DNA of 64,000 bases from Selenomonadales bacterium 4137-cl (GTDB taxonomy: Bacteria > Bacillota > Negativicutes > Sporomusales > UBA7701): NCBI GenBank assembly GCA_032334055.1, contig JAUOZS010000001.1, forward strand, positions 3,181,501 to 3,245,500, read 5' to 3'. A program made the position numbers and the translations under genes. Shown one piece after another: positions 43,221 to 51,982 of the stretch (its first letter is position 1; each line of letters starts with the position of its first letter). The notes below the pieces were generated by a model. The model worked only from the letters and a program-made list of their open reading frames with translations, had not been told where the DNA came from and did no database searches.

Positions 43221-43850
43221 TTACGGCACGCGGATGGCGCCCCGGTCGAAGACGTCCATGATATGCGCTTTTATCGCCGCTTTGGCTTTGTCGACGTCGC
43301 GTTCCTGGAGGACCTCCATGAGCTGCCGGTGGTCTTCGTAGACCTGGTCCTGCTTGTGCTCGATCTGGGGGTGGACGATGTTGATGAACCGCCGGACATG
43401 GCCGTTGAGCATCGCCCAGATGCGGTTGTAGGCTTCGATGCCGCTCCAGGCGACGATGGTGCGGTGGAATTCGATGTCGAGGGCGGATATGGCCGCGTAG
43501 TCGACGCCGCTTTTCTGCTTTTCCCCCATGGCGTCGACGATGTCGTGGAGGGCGCCGAAGTCCCTTTTCGTCAGGTTCGGCAGCGTGAGTTCGAGCGCCG
43601 TGGATTCTATGTAGGACCTAAGCAGGTGCATGTGGTACATTTCCCGGTTGTCGATCTCGGTTACGAAGGAGCCGGTGTATTTGACCGATTTGATCAGGCC
43701 TTCTTCCTCCAGCCCGCACAGCGCCTCGCGCACAGGTATCTGGCTGACCTTGAGTTCGCGGGCGATTTCCGTTTCCACGACCCTTTGCCCGGGTTTTAGG
43801 TTGTTTTCGATTATTTTGCTGCGAATAAATTGTTTGATCGTTTCTTTCAA
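43221..43850 (-). CDS. GntR-family (FCD type) regulator of the LarA/transketolase/TRAP operon
   Basis: This protein of about 209 residues starts at TTG 43848-43850 with GAGGAG eight bases upstream; the frame back to GTG 43898 has a poorer site. An N-terminal winged helix (LKPGQRVVETEIARELKVSQIPVREALCGL) is followed by an FCD domain with DIEFHRTIV and MLNGHVRRFINIVHP. It is the first gene of the minus-strand run. A 13-base inverted repeat in its promoter (43920-43950) is the likely binding site. Confidence 0.92.
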   Translation of the reverse strand: MKETIKQFIRSKIIENNLKPGQRVVETEIARELKVSQIPVREALCGLEEEGLIKSVKYTGSFVTEIDNREMYHMHLLRSYIESTALELTLPNLTKRDFGALHDIVDAMGEKQKSGVDYAAISALDIEFHRTIVAWSGIEAYNRIWAMLNGHVRRFINIVHPQIEHKQDQVYEDHRQLMEVLQERDVDKAKAAIKAHIMDVFDRGAIRVP

Positions 43851-43919
43851 AGGGTTATTCTCCTCATCGCTGCGAAATGGCCGGTTGATCGTCAACACTC
43901 CCGAAAAAAGACGTAAAAA

Positions 43920-43950
43920 ATAATATATAATTCAGTAAATTATATATTAT
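43920..43950. promoter_or_regulatory. Perfect 13-base inverted repeat in the GntR promoter
   Basis: ATAATATATAATT (43920-43932), CAGTA, AATTATATATTAT (43938-43950). It lies 70 bases upstream of the GntR start codon and between the two divergent operons, so it could control both the catabolic operon and TRAP system 4. Confidence 0.6.
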
Positions 43951-44288
43951 CAAGATAATTATATATATTCCCCTTGGTTGTGTCAATGCGGCCGGTCGGC
44001 CGCGGGGGCTGATACTTGACCCCAAAAGGTCCGCTTTGTCGCGCACAGGCGGTTTTATAGTGCGAAATTTCGTTTATTTTCGGTCCGCATTATGAACTAT
44101 CCGTGTCATCAGGCAAAACTTCGGCAGGAAGATATCGCCCTGTTTTCGTATATGTTTCCAAATGTGTGAACACCGCAGCCCCGGCTTGTAGGGCCAGGAC
44201 GCGCCGGTTCATATGATTACGCCGCCGGGGGGGATGAAAAAAGGCTTCTTTGTTTTCAGCCGCATAAAGCCAAGAGGAGTGAACCGAT
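43951..44288. other. Intergenic region before TRAP system 4
   Basis: This region has a second AT-rich half-site (ATAATTATATATATT, about 43955-43969), and otherwise ordinary sequence without a gene. The promoter for the plus-strand TRAP operon must lie here, but I see no clear consensus. Confidence 0.4.
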
Positions 44289-44756
44289 TTGCCGTTTATC
44301 AACAAGCTCGTGACAAAGGTGGAGAAGTACTGTCTGGTTTTCCTGATTATTATCATGACCTTTCTGGGGTTGGCGCAGATTATCAGCCGGTTCGTGATCC
44401 AAAGCCCGATACCCTGGACCGAGGCCCTGCTTACGTATATGTTTGTGTGGACGTGCTTTCTAGGCGCCAGCCTGGCGGTAGAGCAGAACGCCCACTTCGG
44501 GGTGGAGATTTTCGTGGTGATGCTGCCCAAGCCGCTCCAGCGTGTCATCGAGATGGCGGTATACCTGCTGATCATTGTGTTCGCCGGGCTGATGATAAAC
44601 AAAGGCATGCTGTTCGTGGAGGGCAACCGCGACCAGATGATGGCCGCGATGCCGTTTTCGATGATCTGGCCGTATCTGGCCATCCCGGTCAGCGGGGTGT
44701 TCATCGCCATCCACGCTCTGAACGCGATGTATCGCCTGGCTGTAGGGAGGAATTAG
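44289..44756 (+). CDS. dctQ: TRAP transporter small permease subunit DctQ (system 4)
   Basis: This 155-residue protein starts at TTG 44289 behind AAGAGGAGTGAACCG. It has four membrane segments and the core SRFVIQSPIPWTEALLTYMFVW followed by FLGASLAVEQNAHFGVEIF. The gene order here is Q-M-P, unlike system 2. Confidence 0.92.
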   Translation: MPFINKLVTKVEKYCLVFLIIIMTFLGLAQIISRFVIQSPIPWTEALLTYMFVWTCFLGASLAVEQNAHFGVEIFVVMLPKPLQRVIEMAVYLLIIVFAGLMINKGMLFVEGNRDQMMAAMPFSMIWPYLAIPVSGVFIAIHALNAMYRLAVGRN

Positions 44757-44757
44757 C

Positions 44758-46044
44758 ATGGCGACGACAATTTTCCTGTCTTTCTTTTTGCTGCTTTTCT
44801 GCCGGGTGCCGGTGTCCTTCAGCCTGGCGCTGTCGTCGGTGCTCGCCCTGGTGCTCAATACGAGCATGGACACGGCGGTTATCATCCAGCGCATGTACAC
44901 GGCTTCCGAGTCTTTTTCGCTGGTGGCGGTGCCCTTTTTCATTCTGGCGGGCGGCCTGATGGAGAACGGCGGCATTTCCCGCCGGCTGGTGAAATTCGCG
45001 ACCGACCTTGTCGGACATATCCGCGGCGGTCTCGCAATGGTAAGTGTTGTCGCTTCGATGTTTTTCGCCGGCGTTTCCGGGTCGACGGCCGCCGATACGG
45101 CCGCCGTGGGCAGCATCCTCATCCCGGCGATGGAGAGAAGAAAGTACGGCAAGGATATGGCGACGAGCGTGGTGGCCTGCGCGGGCGCGATCGGCATCAT
45201 CATCCCGCCGAGCATCCCGATGGTCATCCTCGGGGTGACCGCCGGCATCTCGATCGGCGGCCTCTTTCTGGGGGGCTTCATCCCCGGCCTTCTCGTCGGC
45301 TTCGCCCTGATGTTCACCAGTTATCTGTTCGCCAAGAAGCGTGATCTGCCGGCCGAGGCCTGCTCGACGGGCGGCGAGATGTGGCAGAGCTTCAAGGATT
45401 CCATCCTGGCGATCATGACCGCGGTGATTATCCTCGGCGGCATCCTGTCGGGCGTCTTCACCGCCACCGAGGCGTCGGTGGTCGCGGCGGTGTACGCCTT
45501 CATCGTCGGTTTCTTCATTTATAAGGAACTCAAGCTCGCAGATCTTCCCCGCATCCTCGCACAGTCGGGGGTGACCACCGGGGTTGTCGTGCTGTGCGTG
45601 GCCACCGCCTCGGCGTTCGGCTGGATCCTGGCCGCCGAACGAATTCCGGCCCTGCTGGCCGAGTTCGTTTTCTCGATCTCGACCAATCCGTTCGTGGTGC
45701 TGCTGCTGGTGAACGCCCTGATGCTGTTTATGGGCATGATCCTGGATGTCGCCCCGATCATCATAATCCTGATTCCGATCGTTTTCCCGATCGTGCTGAA
45801 GCTGGGCATCGACCCCATCCACTTCGGGGTCATGACGATCGTCAACATGGCCATCGGCCAGTGCACGCCGCCGGTCGGCGTGGCGCTGTTCGTAGCTACC
45901 GGCATCTCGAAGATTTCGCTGGGGTCGATGCTGAACACCTATTACCGCTTCATCGGCGCGATGATTCTGGTGCTTGTCCTCATAACGCTGGTGCCCGACC
46001 TGATCACCTTCATCCCGAGGCTGGTCATGGGCGGCAAACTATAA
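44758..46044 (+). CDS. dctM: TRAP transporter large permease subunit DctM (system 4)
   Basis: This 428-residue permease has VPFFILAGGLMENGGISRRLV, GVSGSTAADTAAVGSILIP, GIIIPPSIPMVILG and CTPPVGVALFVATGIS. It begins one base after the dctQ stop. Confidence 0.95.
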   Translation: MATTIFLSFFLLLFCRVPVSFSLALSSVLALVLNTSMDTAVIIQRMYTASESFSLVAVPFFILAGGLMENGGISRRLVKFATDLVGHIRGGLAMVSVVASMFFAGVSGSTAADTAAVGSILIPAMERRKYGKDMATSVVACAGAIGIIIPPSIPMVILGVTAGISIGGLFLGGFIPGLLVGFALMFTSYLFAKKRDLPAEACSTGGEMWQSFKDSILAIMTAVIILGGILSGVFTATEASVVAAVYAFIVGFFIYKELKLADLPRILAQSGVTTGVVVLCVATASAFGWILAAERIPALLAEFVFSISTNPFVVLLLVNALMLFMGMILDVAPIIIILIPIVFPIVLKLGIDPIHFGVMTIVNMAIGQCTPPVGVALFVATGISKISLGSMLNTYYRFIGAMILVLVLITLVPDLITFIPRLVMGGKL

Positions 46045-46135
46045 GCTCCGGCGGGAAACGGCCGGCTGGCGGAGGTGGTGGGAGAGGGATTGTGTCATTA
46101 TGTTTCATTCTTAAAATAGTTTAGGAGGGAAAAGT

Positions 46136-47149
46136 GTGAGCAAGAAGTTTACGATTATCCTGGCGGTCGTCATCGCCCTGAGCCTGATCGCGGCAGGCTG
46201 CGGCGGCGGTCAGAAGGCGGCGGCGCCCGAGAAGAAGGCCGAGAAGCAGGTGCTGAAGCTTTCGTCCGTGCTGCCGGAGTCCCATCCCACCCACAAGTCG
46301 ATGCTGTTCTTCGCCGAGAAGGTGAAGGAAAAAACCAAAGGCCAGATCGAAATCCAGGTGTTCCCCAGCAGCCAGTTGGGCGAGCAGCGCGACGCGCTTG
46401 AAGGCATGAAGATGGGTACCCTCGATATGGGCCTGACTTCCTGCGGACCGCTCGGCCAGTTCGTGCCGACGATCGATGTGCTCAACCTGCCGTTCATGTT
46501 CAAGAGCCCGCAGCATCAGTACAAGGTTCTCGACGGCAAACCCGGCGAGCAGCTCATCGCCGACATCAACAAGGCGGGGTTCGTGTTCCTGTTCTGGGCC
46601 GACTCCGGTTCCCGCAGCGTCATCAACAACAAGCGGCCGATCAATAGCCCCGACGACCTCAAGGGACTCAAGATCCGCGTAATGAACAGCCAGCTGATGG
46701 TCAATACGCTGAACAACATGGGCGCGATCGCCACGCCGATGGGCCAGGGCGAGGTCTACAGCGCGTTGCAGCAGGGCGTTATCGACGGCTGGGAGAACAG
46801 CCCGACCACGCTCTATACCCTTAAACTGTACGAGGTTTCGAAGTATTTCTCCTGGACCCGCCATTTCAGCACTCCGGACGCCATCCTGATCAGCAAGAAG
46901 GTGTTCGACAAGCTGACCCCGGAACAGCAGAAGATTTTCCTCGAAGTGGGCAAGGAGACGACTGCCAAGTCCCGCGAGCTCTGGACCGCGGACGAGAAGA
47001 GGGTTGTCGAGGAGCTTGTCAAGAAGGGCGTACTCTTCAACGAGGTCAAGGATGTGCAGCCGTTCATCGAAAAGGTGAAGCCGGTATGGAAGGCTTACAC
47101 CGACAAGTTCGGCACCAAGCTGGTCGACGAGATCCAGAACACGAAATAA
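46136..47149 (+). CDS. dctP: TRAP transporter substrate-binding lipoprotein DctP (system 4)
   Basis: This 337-residue protein starts at GTG 46136 behind AGGAGGGAAAA. Lipobox IAAGC (Cys22), IEIQVFPSSQLGEQRDALEG, DLKGLKIRVMNSQLMV, GEVYSALQQGVIDGWENSP and HFSTPDAILIS. The VIDGWENS motif and the residues around it resemble DctP proteins for sugar acids. It is the last gene of the operon. Confidence 0.95.
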   Translation: MSKKFTIILAVVIALSLIAAGCGGGQKAAAPEKKAEKQVLKLSSVLPESHPTHKSMLFFAEKVKEKTKGQIEIQVFPSSQLGEQRDALEGMKMGTLDMGLTSCGPLGQFVPTIDVLNLPFMFKSPQHQYKVLDGKPGEQLIADINKAGFVFLFWADSGSRSVINNKRPINSPDDLKGLKIRVMNSQLMVNTLNNMGAIATPMGQGEVYSALQQGVIDGWENSPTTLYTLKLYEVSKYFSWTRHFSTPDAILISKKVFDKLTPEQQKIFLEVGKETTAKSRELWTADEKRVVEELVKKGVLFNEVKDVQPFIEKVKPVWKAYTDKFGTKLVDEIQNTK

Positions 47150-47163
47150 GGTTACCGACAGAG

Positions 47164-47195
47164 AACGGGGCCGCCGCAAGGCGGGCCCGTTTTTA
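47164..47195 (+). terminator. Intrinsic terminator of TRAP operon 4
   Basis: AACGGGGCCGCC-GCAA-GGCGGGCCCGTTTTTA-type stem (one bulge) with U-run. Confidence 0.8.
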
Positions 47196-47318
47196 TTTGC
47201 CCGCGCAGGACATACTATTTTGATGGCAATATCCTCCGTTGGCGGCTCTCTTGATTTTTTATAGATATAATTATATAATGTCTACGTATTAACTAGATGT
47301 TTGCGAGAGGTGTTTGAT

Positions 47319-48083
47319 ATGAAAGATGTGTCGGAGCTGTTCTGGCAGGCGTCGCCGGCGGAGCTGAAGCAGGGGTACCGCTATGACGGGGCGGCCGGCG
47401 TATATATTTGCCTGATATGCGGCGAGACGTTCGCGGACGGGGTGGTTTACCGCCACGGTGACCTGCTGTACGAGGCGCGGAAATACGTGGCGGTCCATAT
47501 CGCCGCGAGTCATCAGTCGGTTTTCGCTTTTCTCGTCGGTCTCGACAGGAAGCTGACCGGGCTGACCGATCACCAGAAGGCGCTGCTGGAGCTTTTTTAC
47601 GACGGCAGGAGCGACGCCGAGGTGGCGAAGGAGCTGGGAGCCGGCAGCGTGTCGACGGTCCGCAACCACCGCTTCGCACTCAGGGAGAAGCAGAAGCAGG
47701 CCAAGGTGTTTTTGGCGATAATGGAGCTTTTGGCGGAGCGGGCGCCGAAGAAGAGCGGCTTTATCGATTTGCCGCGGGGCACGCGGAACGTCGACGAGCG
47801 GTTCGCGATCACGGCGGAGGAGAACGAGAAGATCCTGGCCGCCTGTCTCCCCCAGGGGCCGGACGGCCCGCTGGCGCTCTTCCCCGCCAAGGAGAAAAAG
47901 CGGCTGGCGATCCTGCGGCATATCGTGAAGTATTTCGACCCGACGGCGACTTACTCCGAGAAGGAGGTCAACGCGATCCTGAAGCGGTTTTACGACGATT
48001 ATGTCCTGCTGCGCCGCTATCTGGTCGATTACGGCTTCATGGACCGGACGGCGGACGGCGGCAAGTACTGGATCAAACTATAA
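47319..48083 (+). CDS. DUF2087 domain transcriptional regulator
   Basis: This 254-residue protein starts at ATG 47319 with GAGAGG upstream. The N-terminus has a zinc-finger-like segment (YICLICGETF...YRHGDLLYEA...VAVHIAASH). A helix-turn-helix follows (DGRSDAEVAKELGAGSVSTVRNHRFALREK, near 95-125). The C-terminal DUF2087 domain has LFPAKEKKRLAILRHIVKYFDP and YSEKEVNAILKRFYDDYVLLRRYLVDYGFMDRT. Such proteins bind DNA; the target is unknown. It is followed 17 bases later by a GIY-YIG gene, so the two are probably co-transcribed. Confidence 0.9.
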   Translation: MKDVSELFWQASPAELKQGYRYDGAAGVYICLICGETFADGVVYRHGDLLYEARKYVAVHIAASHQSVFAFLVGLDRKLTGLTDHQKALLELFYDGRSDAEVAKELGAGSVSTVRNHRFALREKQKQAKVFLAIMELLAERAPKKSGFIDLPRGTRNVDERFAITAEENEKILAACLPQGPDGPLALFPAKEKKRLAILRHIVKYFDPTATYSEKEVNAILKRFYDDYVLLRRYLVDYGFMDRTADGGKYWIKL

Positions 48084-48100
48084 TAAGGGAGCTGAATAAT

Positions 48101-48472
48101 GTGGACAGACGCAAGGAATTGAAGCTGGCATATAAAGAGACGCCCCGCCCGATGGGGGTGTACGTTATCAGGAACAACGCCACCGGAAAGCTGCTGGTGG
48201 GCGCGAGCATGAATCTTCCCGCGGCCTTCAATTCGCAGAGCTTTCAGCTGAAAATGAAGGTTAACCGCTGCAAGGAGCTGCAGGCTGACTGGGACCGCTA
48301 CGGGAACGACGCGTTCGCCTTCGAGGTGCTGGAGCAGATCGACGCGGCGAAGGTGCCGCAGGAGGAATGGCGCAAGGCGGTGGCGGCGCTGGAGGAAAAG
48401 TGGCTGGAGAAGCTGCAGCCGTATGACGATAAGGGTTATAACGCGCGCCGCAAGGAAAAGGCGGCACGGTGA
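48101..48472 (+). CDS. GIY-YIG family protein
   Basis: This 123-residue protein starts at GTG 48101 after AAGGGAGCTGAATAA. The N-terminal motif is MGVYVIRNNATGKLLVGAS (a GVY...LVG variant of GIY-YIG) followed by KVNRCKELQADWDRYGNDAFAFEVLEQI. It is the small stand-alone type found in Firmicutes with DUF2087 neighbours, probably a nuclease-fold protein without known role. A hairpin follows at 48479-48512. Confidence 0.85.
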   Translation: MDRRKELKLAYKETPRPMGVYVIRNNATGKLLVGASMNLPAAFNSQSFQLKMKVNRCKELQADWDRYGNDAFAFEVLEQIDAAKVPQEEWRKAVAALEEKWLEKLQPYDDKGYNARRKEKAAR

Positions 48473-48478
48473 AATTGG

Positions 48479-48512
48479 GCGGCCCGAATCCCATGCTGAG
48501 GATTCGGGCCGC
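48479..48512. terminator. Hairpin after the GIY-YIG gene
   Basis: GCGGCCCGAATCC-CATGCTGA-GGATTCGGGCCGC, 13 perfect pairs but no U-run. Confidence 0.55.
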
Positions 48513-48692
48513 TGTGCTGTGTTGATTCGGGCTGTATATCGTTCTTTGTCGTTCCTATTTGAATTGCCGGGACCGTTCAGAAGTGCCCAGATGCAAGGCG
48601 CACCGGAGGCTGACACCGGAAGCGTACACGAACGTACGCTGAGGATGGCAGCCGAGGAGCAACGCCGCAGATGGGCGCTTATGGGCGGTCTG

Positions 48693-49034
48693 TTATTTAG
48701 GGACGAACAAAGCCATGCGGGGTTTGTTTATTTCTTTGGCCAGGTCTTCGACGCGGCCGTGTTTCATGCAGGCGGACATGCAGGTCTGGACGCAGGCAGG
48801 CTTCATGCCTTTGGCGGTGCGGCCGGCGCACAGGATGCAGAGCTCGGTGGGGAACGGGAGGTAGGCGAGGTAGGCTTTGTCGTTCGGGAGCTGCTGGATC
48901 ATTTCGGTGACACGCATTCCTCCCATGCCGGCCGGCCAGTCGTATTCCTGGGCGCAGGCGATTTCGCAGGCGTGGCAGCCGGTGCAGTATTCGTAGTCGA
49001 TCAGGAGGCCGTAGCCGGTGTTTTTCCTGGCCAT
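48693..49034 (-). CDS. Ferredoxin-type electron-transfer subunit of the molybdenum enzyme
   Basis: This protein of about 113 residues has the cluster motifs CTGCHACEIAC (YEYCTGCHACEIAC) and CILCAGRTAKGMKPACVQTC, giving one or two [4Fe-4S] sites. It resembles the DmsB/PhsB-type beta subunit in shortened form. The ATG at 49032-49034 overlaps the stop of the catalytic gene (TGATG), so the two proteins are made together. No membrane anchor subunit is present, so the complex is probably cytoplasmic. Confidence 0.9.
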   Translation of the reverse strand: MARKNTGYGLLIDYEYCTGCHACEIACAQEYDWPAGMGGMRVTEMIQQLPNDKAYLAYLPFPTELCILCAGRTAKGMKPACVQTCMSACMKHGRVEDLAKEINKPRMALFVPK

Positions 49035-51475
49035 CACGCTTCATCTCCTCTGACTTTATAGACTTTGCAGAGCATGTGCTTGATCGGCGAGCCGAGGCCG
49101 TCCTGGCCGACGGCGTTCATGGGGATAAGGGTGTTGATGTTGGAGCGGAAGGTGCCGCACAGGTCGGGGGCGGCGGTCTTCTCCTCGGGGAACCACCAGC
49201 CGTGAGCGGCCATGACCATCCATTCGGGGACTTCGAGGGTGACTTTCGCTTTGAGCTTGCACTTGCCCAGCCAGTTTTCGACCCACACCCACTCGCCGTT
49301 GCCGATACCGAGCTCTTGGGCCTTGCGGGGGTGGATCTCGACGACGGGGTCGGGGTCGAGAGCCCTGAGCCAGGGGATGTTGCGGTGCTCGGAGATGAAG
49401 AAGGCGGCCGACCGCCGGCCGGTGCAGAGGATGAGCGGGTATTCCGCAGCCAGGTCGGGGCGGCTCACGGGGGTGAAGGGCGGTTCTTCGTAGTGGGCTA
49501 CCGGTTCTAAGCCCCATTCTTCGCGAAGGGTGGAGTGGAGCTCGAATTTGCCTGAGGGGGTGCGGAAACCGGGTTTCCCGTCGGCGCGCAGCAGGCCTTT
49601 CTCGAAGCGGCGGTAGGGGGCGCTGGGGTGCCCCTCGGGCGGAAAGGCCCAGCCTTTTTCCTGCAGCTCGGCGAAGGTCATGCCGGAGTTGGCGAGGATT
49701 TCGTCGAAGAGCTCATGGACGGTGTTCCACTTGAATTCGGGGTCGAGTCGCCGGGCGAGCTCGAAGTTGATCTCGACGTCGGATTTGCACTCGGCGACGT
49801 CGATGGCTTTGTTGATGGTCTGGAGCGGTATCCACCACGAGCGGATGCTTTCTTTTTCGAGGAAGGAGGCCGCCGGCAGGATGATGTCGGCAAGCTGGGC
49901 GGTGGGGGTCATGAAGAGGTCGACGACGGCGACGAAGTCAAGCTTTTCAAGCGCTTTCTGCCATTTGCGGGGGTCCATGCCGATGCCGGACAGCGGGTTG
50001 GTGGTCTGGAGCCACATGCCTTTGACGGGGTAAGGCTCGCCGGTGAAGATCTGGTCGATGACGAGGTCGGTGTGGGCCCGCCAGATGAATTTGCCGAGGG
50101 GGCCGTATTTGTCCGCGCCGATGCGCTTTTTGTCCATTTCGGCGGACTTGAGCTTGATGGCGCCTTTGGCGCCCGGCAGGGCATAGGCGACGGCGTCGAA
50201 GGCGTAGCGGGAGATGACGTTGCCGCCGGGGACGTCGAGGTTGCCGGTAATGGCCCACAGGTCGGCGATGGCCTGGGTGGTGGGGGTGATGGCGGGGGTC
50301 ATGTCGATGGGCTCGCCCCAGTGGATGGCGGCAGGCTTGCTGGTGGCGTAGAGGCGGGCGGCGGCGCGGATGTCGTCCGCGGGGACGAGGGTGATTTCGG
50401 CCACCTTGTCGAGAGGGTATTCGGCGACCTTGCGGCGGAAGGTGTCCCAGACGGTGGTGCACTGGACAGTCTGCCCGCAGGCGAGTTTTACCTGGTATTC
50501 GCCTTCGAGCGCGGGCCGGACGCCGGCGGCTTTATAGGTGACATCGGCGGTGTCCCAGACGGCCGGTTTGCCGGCGACGGCGTCCCAGACGACGAAGTCG
50601 GCGGCGTTTCCGTCGCCGGGCAGATCGCCGGCGCGGAGCAGTTTGCCGGTGTCGGTGCGGACGAGGTGAGGGGCGTTGGTCCAGTCGGAGACGAATTTCT
50701 CATCGTATAGTTTTTCGTTGAGGATGACGTTGAGGAAGCCCATCGCCAGGGCACCGTCGGTGCCGGGCCTGAGCTGGAGCCATTTTTCGGCCCGGGAGGC
50801 GAAGAAGGTGAGGCGCGGGTCGATGCAGATGATTTTGGTGCCTTGCTTCATGAGGTCGGTAATCCAGTGGCCGAAGACGTTGTCGGGGCAGGTGGAAGGG
50901 ATGTTGTAGCCCCAGATGACGATGCATTCGGGCCGGGTGTAACGCGGATCTTCGTAGCGCGCGGGGAACCACTGGGAGGCGTCGAGGATGCAGTAGTCGC
51001 CCTGGACGGTGGTGACGGCGGCGATACGCGGGCTGTAGCAGGCCAGGCCGCTGAGGGCGAACATGACGTTGGGGCTGCCGTAGGCGTAGGCAAGCATGCA
51101 GATCCAGGCGCCGATGTCGCGGCCGGTGCCCATGGAGAAGATGACGCTTTCGGGGCCGTATTCATCTCTGATTTTGACGAGTTTTTCCTCGACATAAGCG
51201 AAGGCTTCTTCCCAGGATATCTCCTGCCATTTGCCCTCGCCCCTCTCCCCCACCCGCTTGAGCGGCCGGGTGATGCGGTCGGGGTGATAGACGTATTTGG
51301 TCATCGCCAGGCAGCGGGCGCAGATCCGCCCCTGGTTCCAGGGATGGTTGGGGTCGCCCTCGACTTTGACCAGCCTGCCGTCCTCGATGTGGGCCAGGAC
51401 GCCGCAACCGCCGTGGCAGCCGGGACCGGCCGACCAGGCGGTTGTGGCGACGATTTGGCGTTCTTTTTTTGCCAT
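49034..51475 (-). CDS. Molybdopterin-dependent oxidoreductase (DMSO-reductase family) with atypical Fe-S motif
   Basis: This 813-residue protein has family blocks WEEAFAYVEEKL, IICIDPRLTFFASRAE, RPGTDGALAMGFLNVIL, PTTQAIADLWAITGNLDVPGGN, TTNPLSG and LPAASFLEKESIRSWW, and a C-terminal molydopterin-binding part with CTGRRSAAFFISEHRNIPWLR. The N-terminus has GPGCHGGCG (Cys20, Cys24) and ICARCLA (Cys52, Cys55). The first cysteine of the usual C-x2-C-x3-C-x27-C is glycine. No Tat signal is seen, so it is cytoplasmic. It is of the type duplicated in Desulfitobacterium-like anaerobes; the substrate is unknown. Confidence 0.93.
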   Translation of the reverse strand: MAKKERQIVATTAWSAGPGCHGGCGVLAHIEDGRLVKVEGDPNHPWNQGRICARCLAMTKYVYHPDRITRPLKRVGERGEGKWQEISWEEAFAYVEEKLVKIRDEYGPESVIFSMGTGRDIGAWICMLAYAYGSPNVMFALSGLACYSPRIAAVTTVQGDYCILDASQWFPARYEDPRYTRPECIVIWGYNIPSTCPDNVFGHWITDLMKQGTKIICIDPRLTFFASRAEKWLQLRPGTDGALAMGFLNVILNEKLYDEKFVSDWTNAPHLVRTDTGKLLRAGDLPGDGNAADFVVWDAVAGKPAVWDTADVTYKAAGVRPALEGEYQVKLACGQTVQCTTVWDTFRRKVAEYPLDKVAEITLVPADDIRAAARLYATSKPAAIHWGEPIDMTPAITPTTQAIADLWAITGNLDVPGGNVISRYAFDAVAYALPGAKGAIKLKSAEMDKKRIGADKYGPLGKFIWRAHTDLVIDQIFTGEPYPVKGMWLQTTNPLSGIGMDPRKWQKALEKLDFVAVVDLFMTPTAQLADIILPAASFLEKESIRSWWIPLQTINKAIDVAECKSDVEINFELARRLDPEFKWNTVHELFDEILANSGMTFAELQEKGWAFPPEGHPSAPYRRFEKGLLRADGKPGFRTPSGKFELHSTLREEWGLEPVAHYEEPPFTPVSRPDLAAEYPLILCTGRRSAAFFISEHRNIPWLRALDPDPVVEIHPRKAQELGIGNGEWVWVENWLGKCKLKAKVTLEVPEWMVMAAHGWWFPEEKTAAPDLCGTFRSNINTLIPMNAVGQDGLGSPIKHMLCKVYKVRGDEA

Positions 51476-51679
51476 GTTTAGTCATCTCCTCCCCCCGGAG
51501 CTCACGCCCCGGAAAACAAATCAGCCATATTTTGCCGTACTTGGAATTTTACTGTAATTCTATCGGCAAACGGCGGATTTGTCCAGGGCTGTTTTCCGGA
51601 GAGACGGTGACGCGGGCGTTCGGCGACTACAGGTATAAGCAGAGCATGCCACCGCCAGACTGGCGGTGGCATGCGGCGT

Positions 51680-51982
51680 TTACAGCGACAGGACCAGATA
51701 GGCGGCAGCGATGGAGGCGACGACCGACGGCACCAGCCCGCCGCCGCGGAAGGCGACGGCGGCGGCGACGGCGATCGCGGCCAACGTCGCCGGCATGGCG
51801 CCGGGGGCGCTTTCGGCGACGCCCCTGGTGATGAGCGCGCCGAGGGCGGCGTAGGGGATGTACTGCAGGAAACGCCGCAGCAGGGGCGGCAACGGCCGCC
51901 GCGCGAGGGCGGCGAGCGGCAGCAGGCGCGGCAGGTAGGTGACGAGCATCATGCCGAGGATGAGGGGCAGGTATTCGGTCAT
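51680..51982 (-). CDS. azlD: AzlD family branched-chain amino acid exporter subunit
   Basis: This 100-residue protein has three to four membrane segments and the motif MMLVTYLPRLLPLAAL with LPPLLRRFLQYIPYAALGALI. It forms an exporter with AzlC; its ATG overlaps the azlC stop. Confidence 0.92.
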   Translation of the reverse strand: MTEYLPLILGMMLVTYLPRLLPLAALARRPLPPLLRRFLQYIPYAALGALITRGVAESAPGAMPATLAAIAVAAAVAFRGGGLVPSVVASIAAAYLVLSL

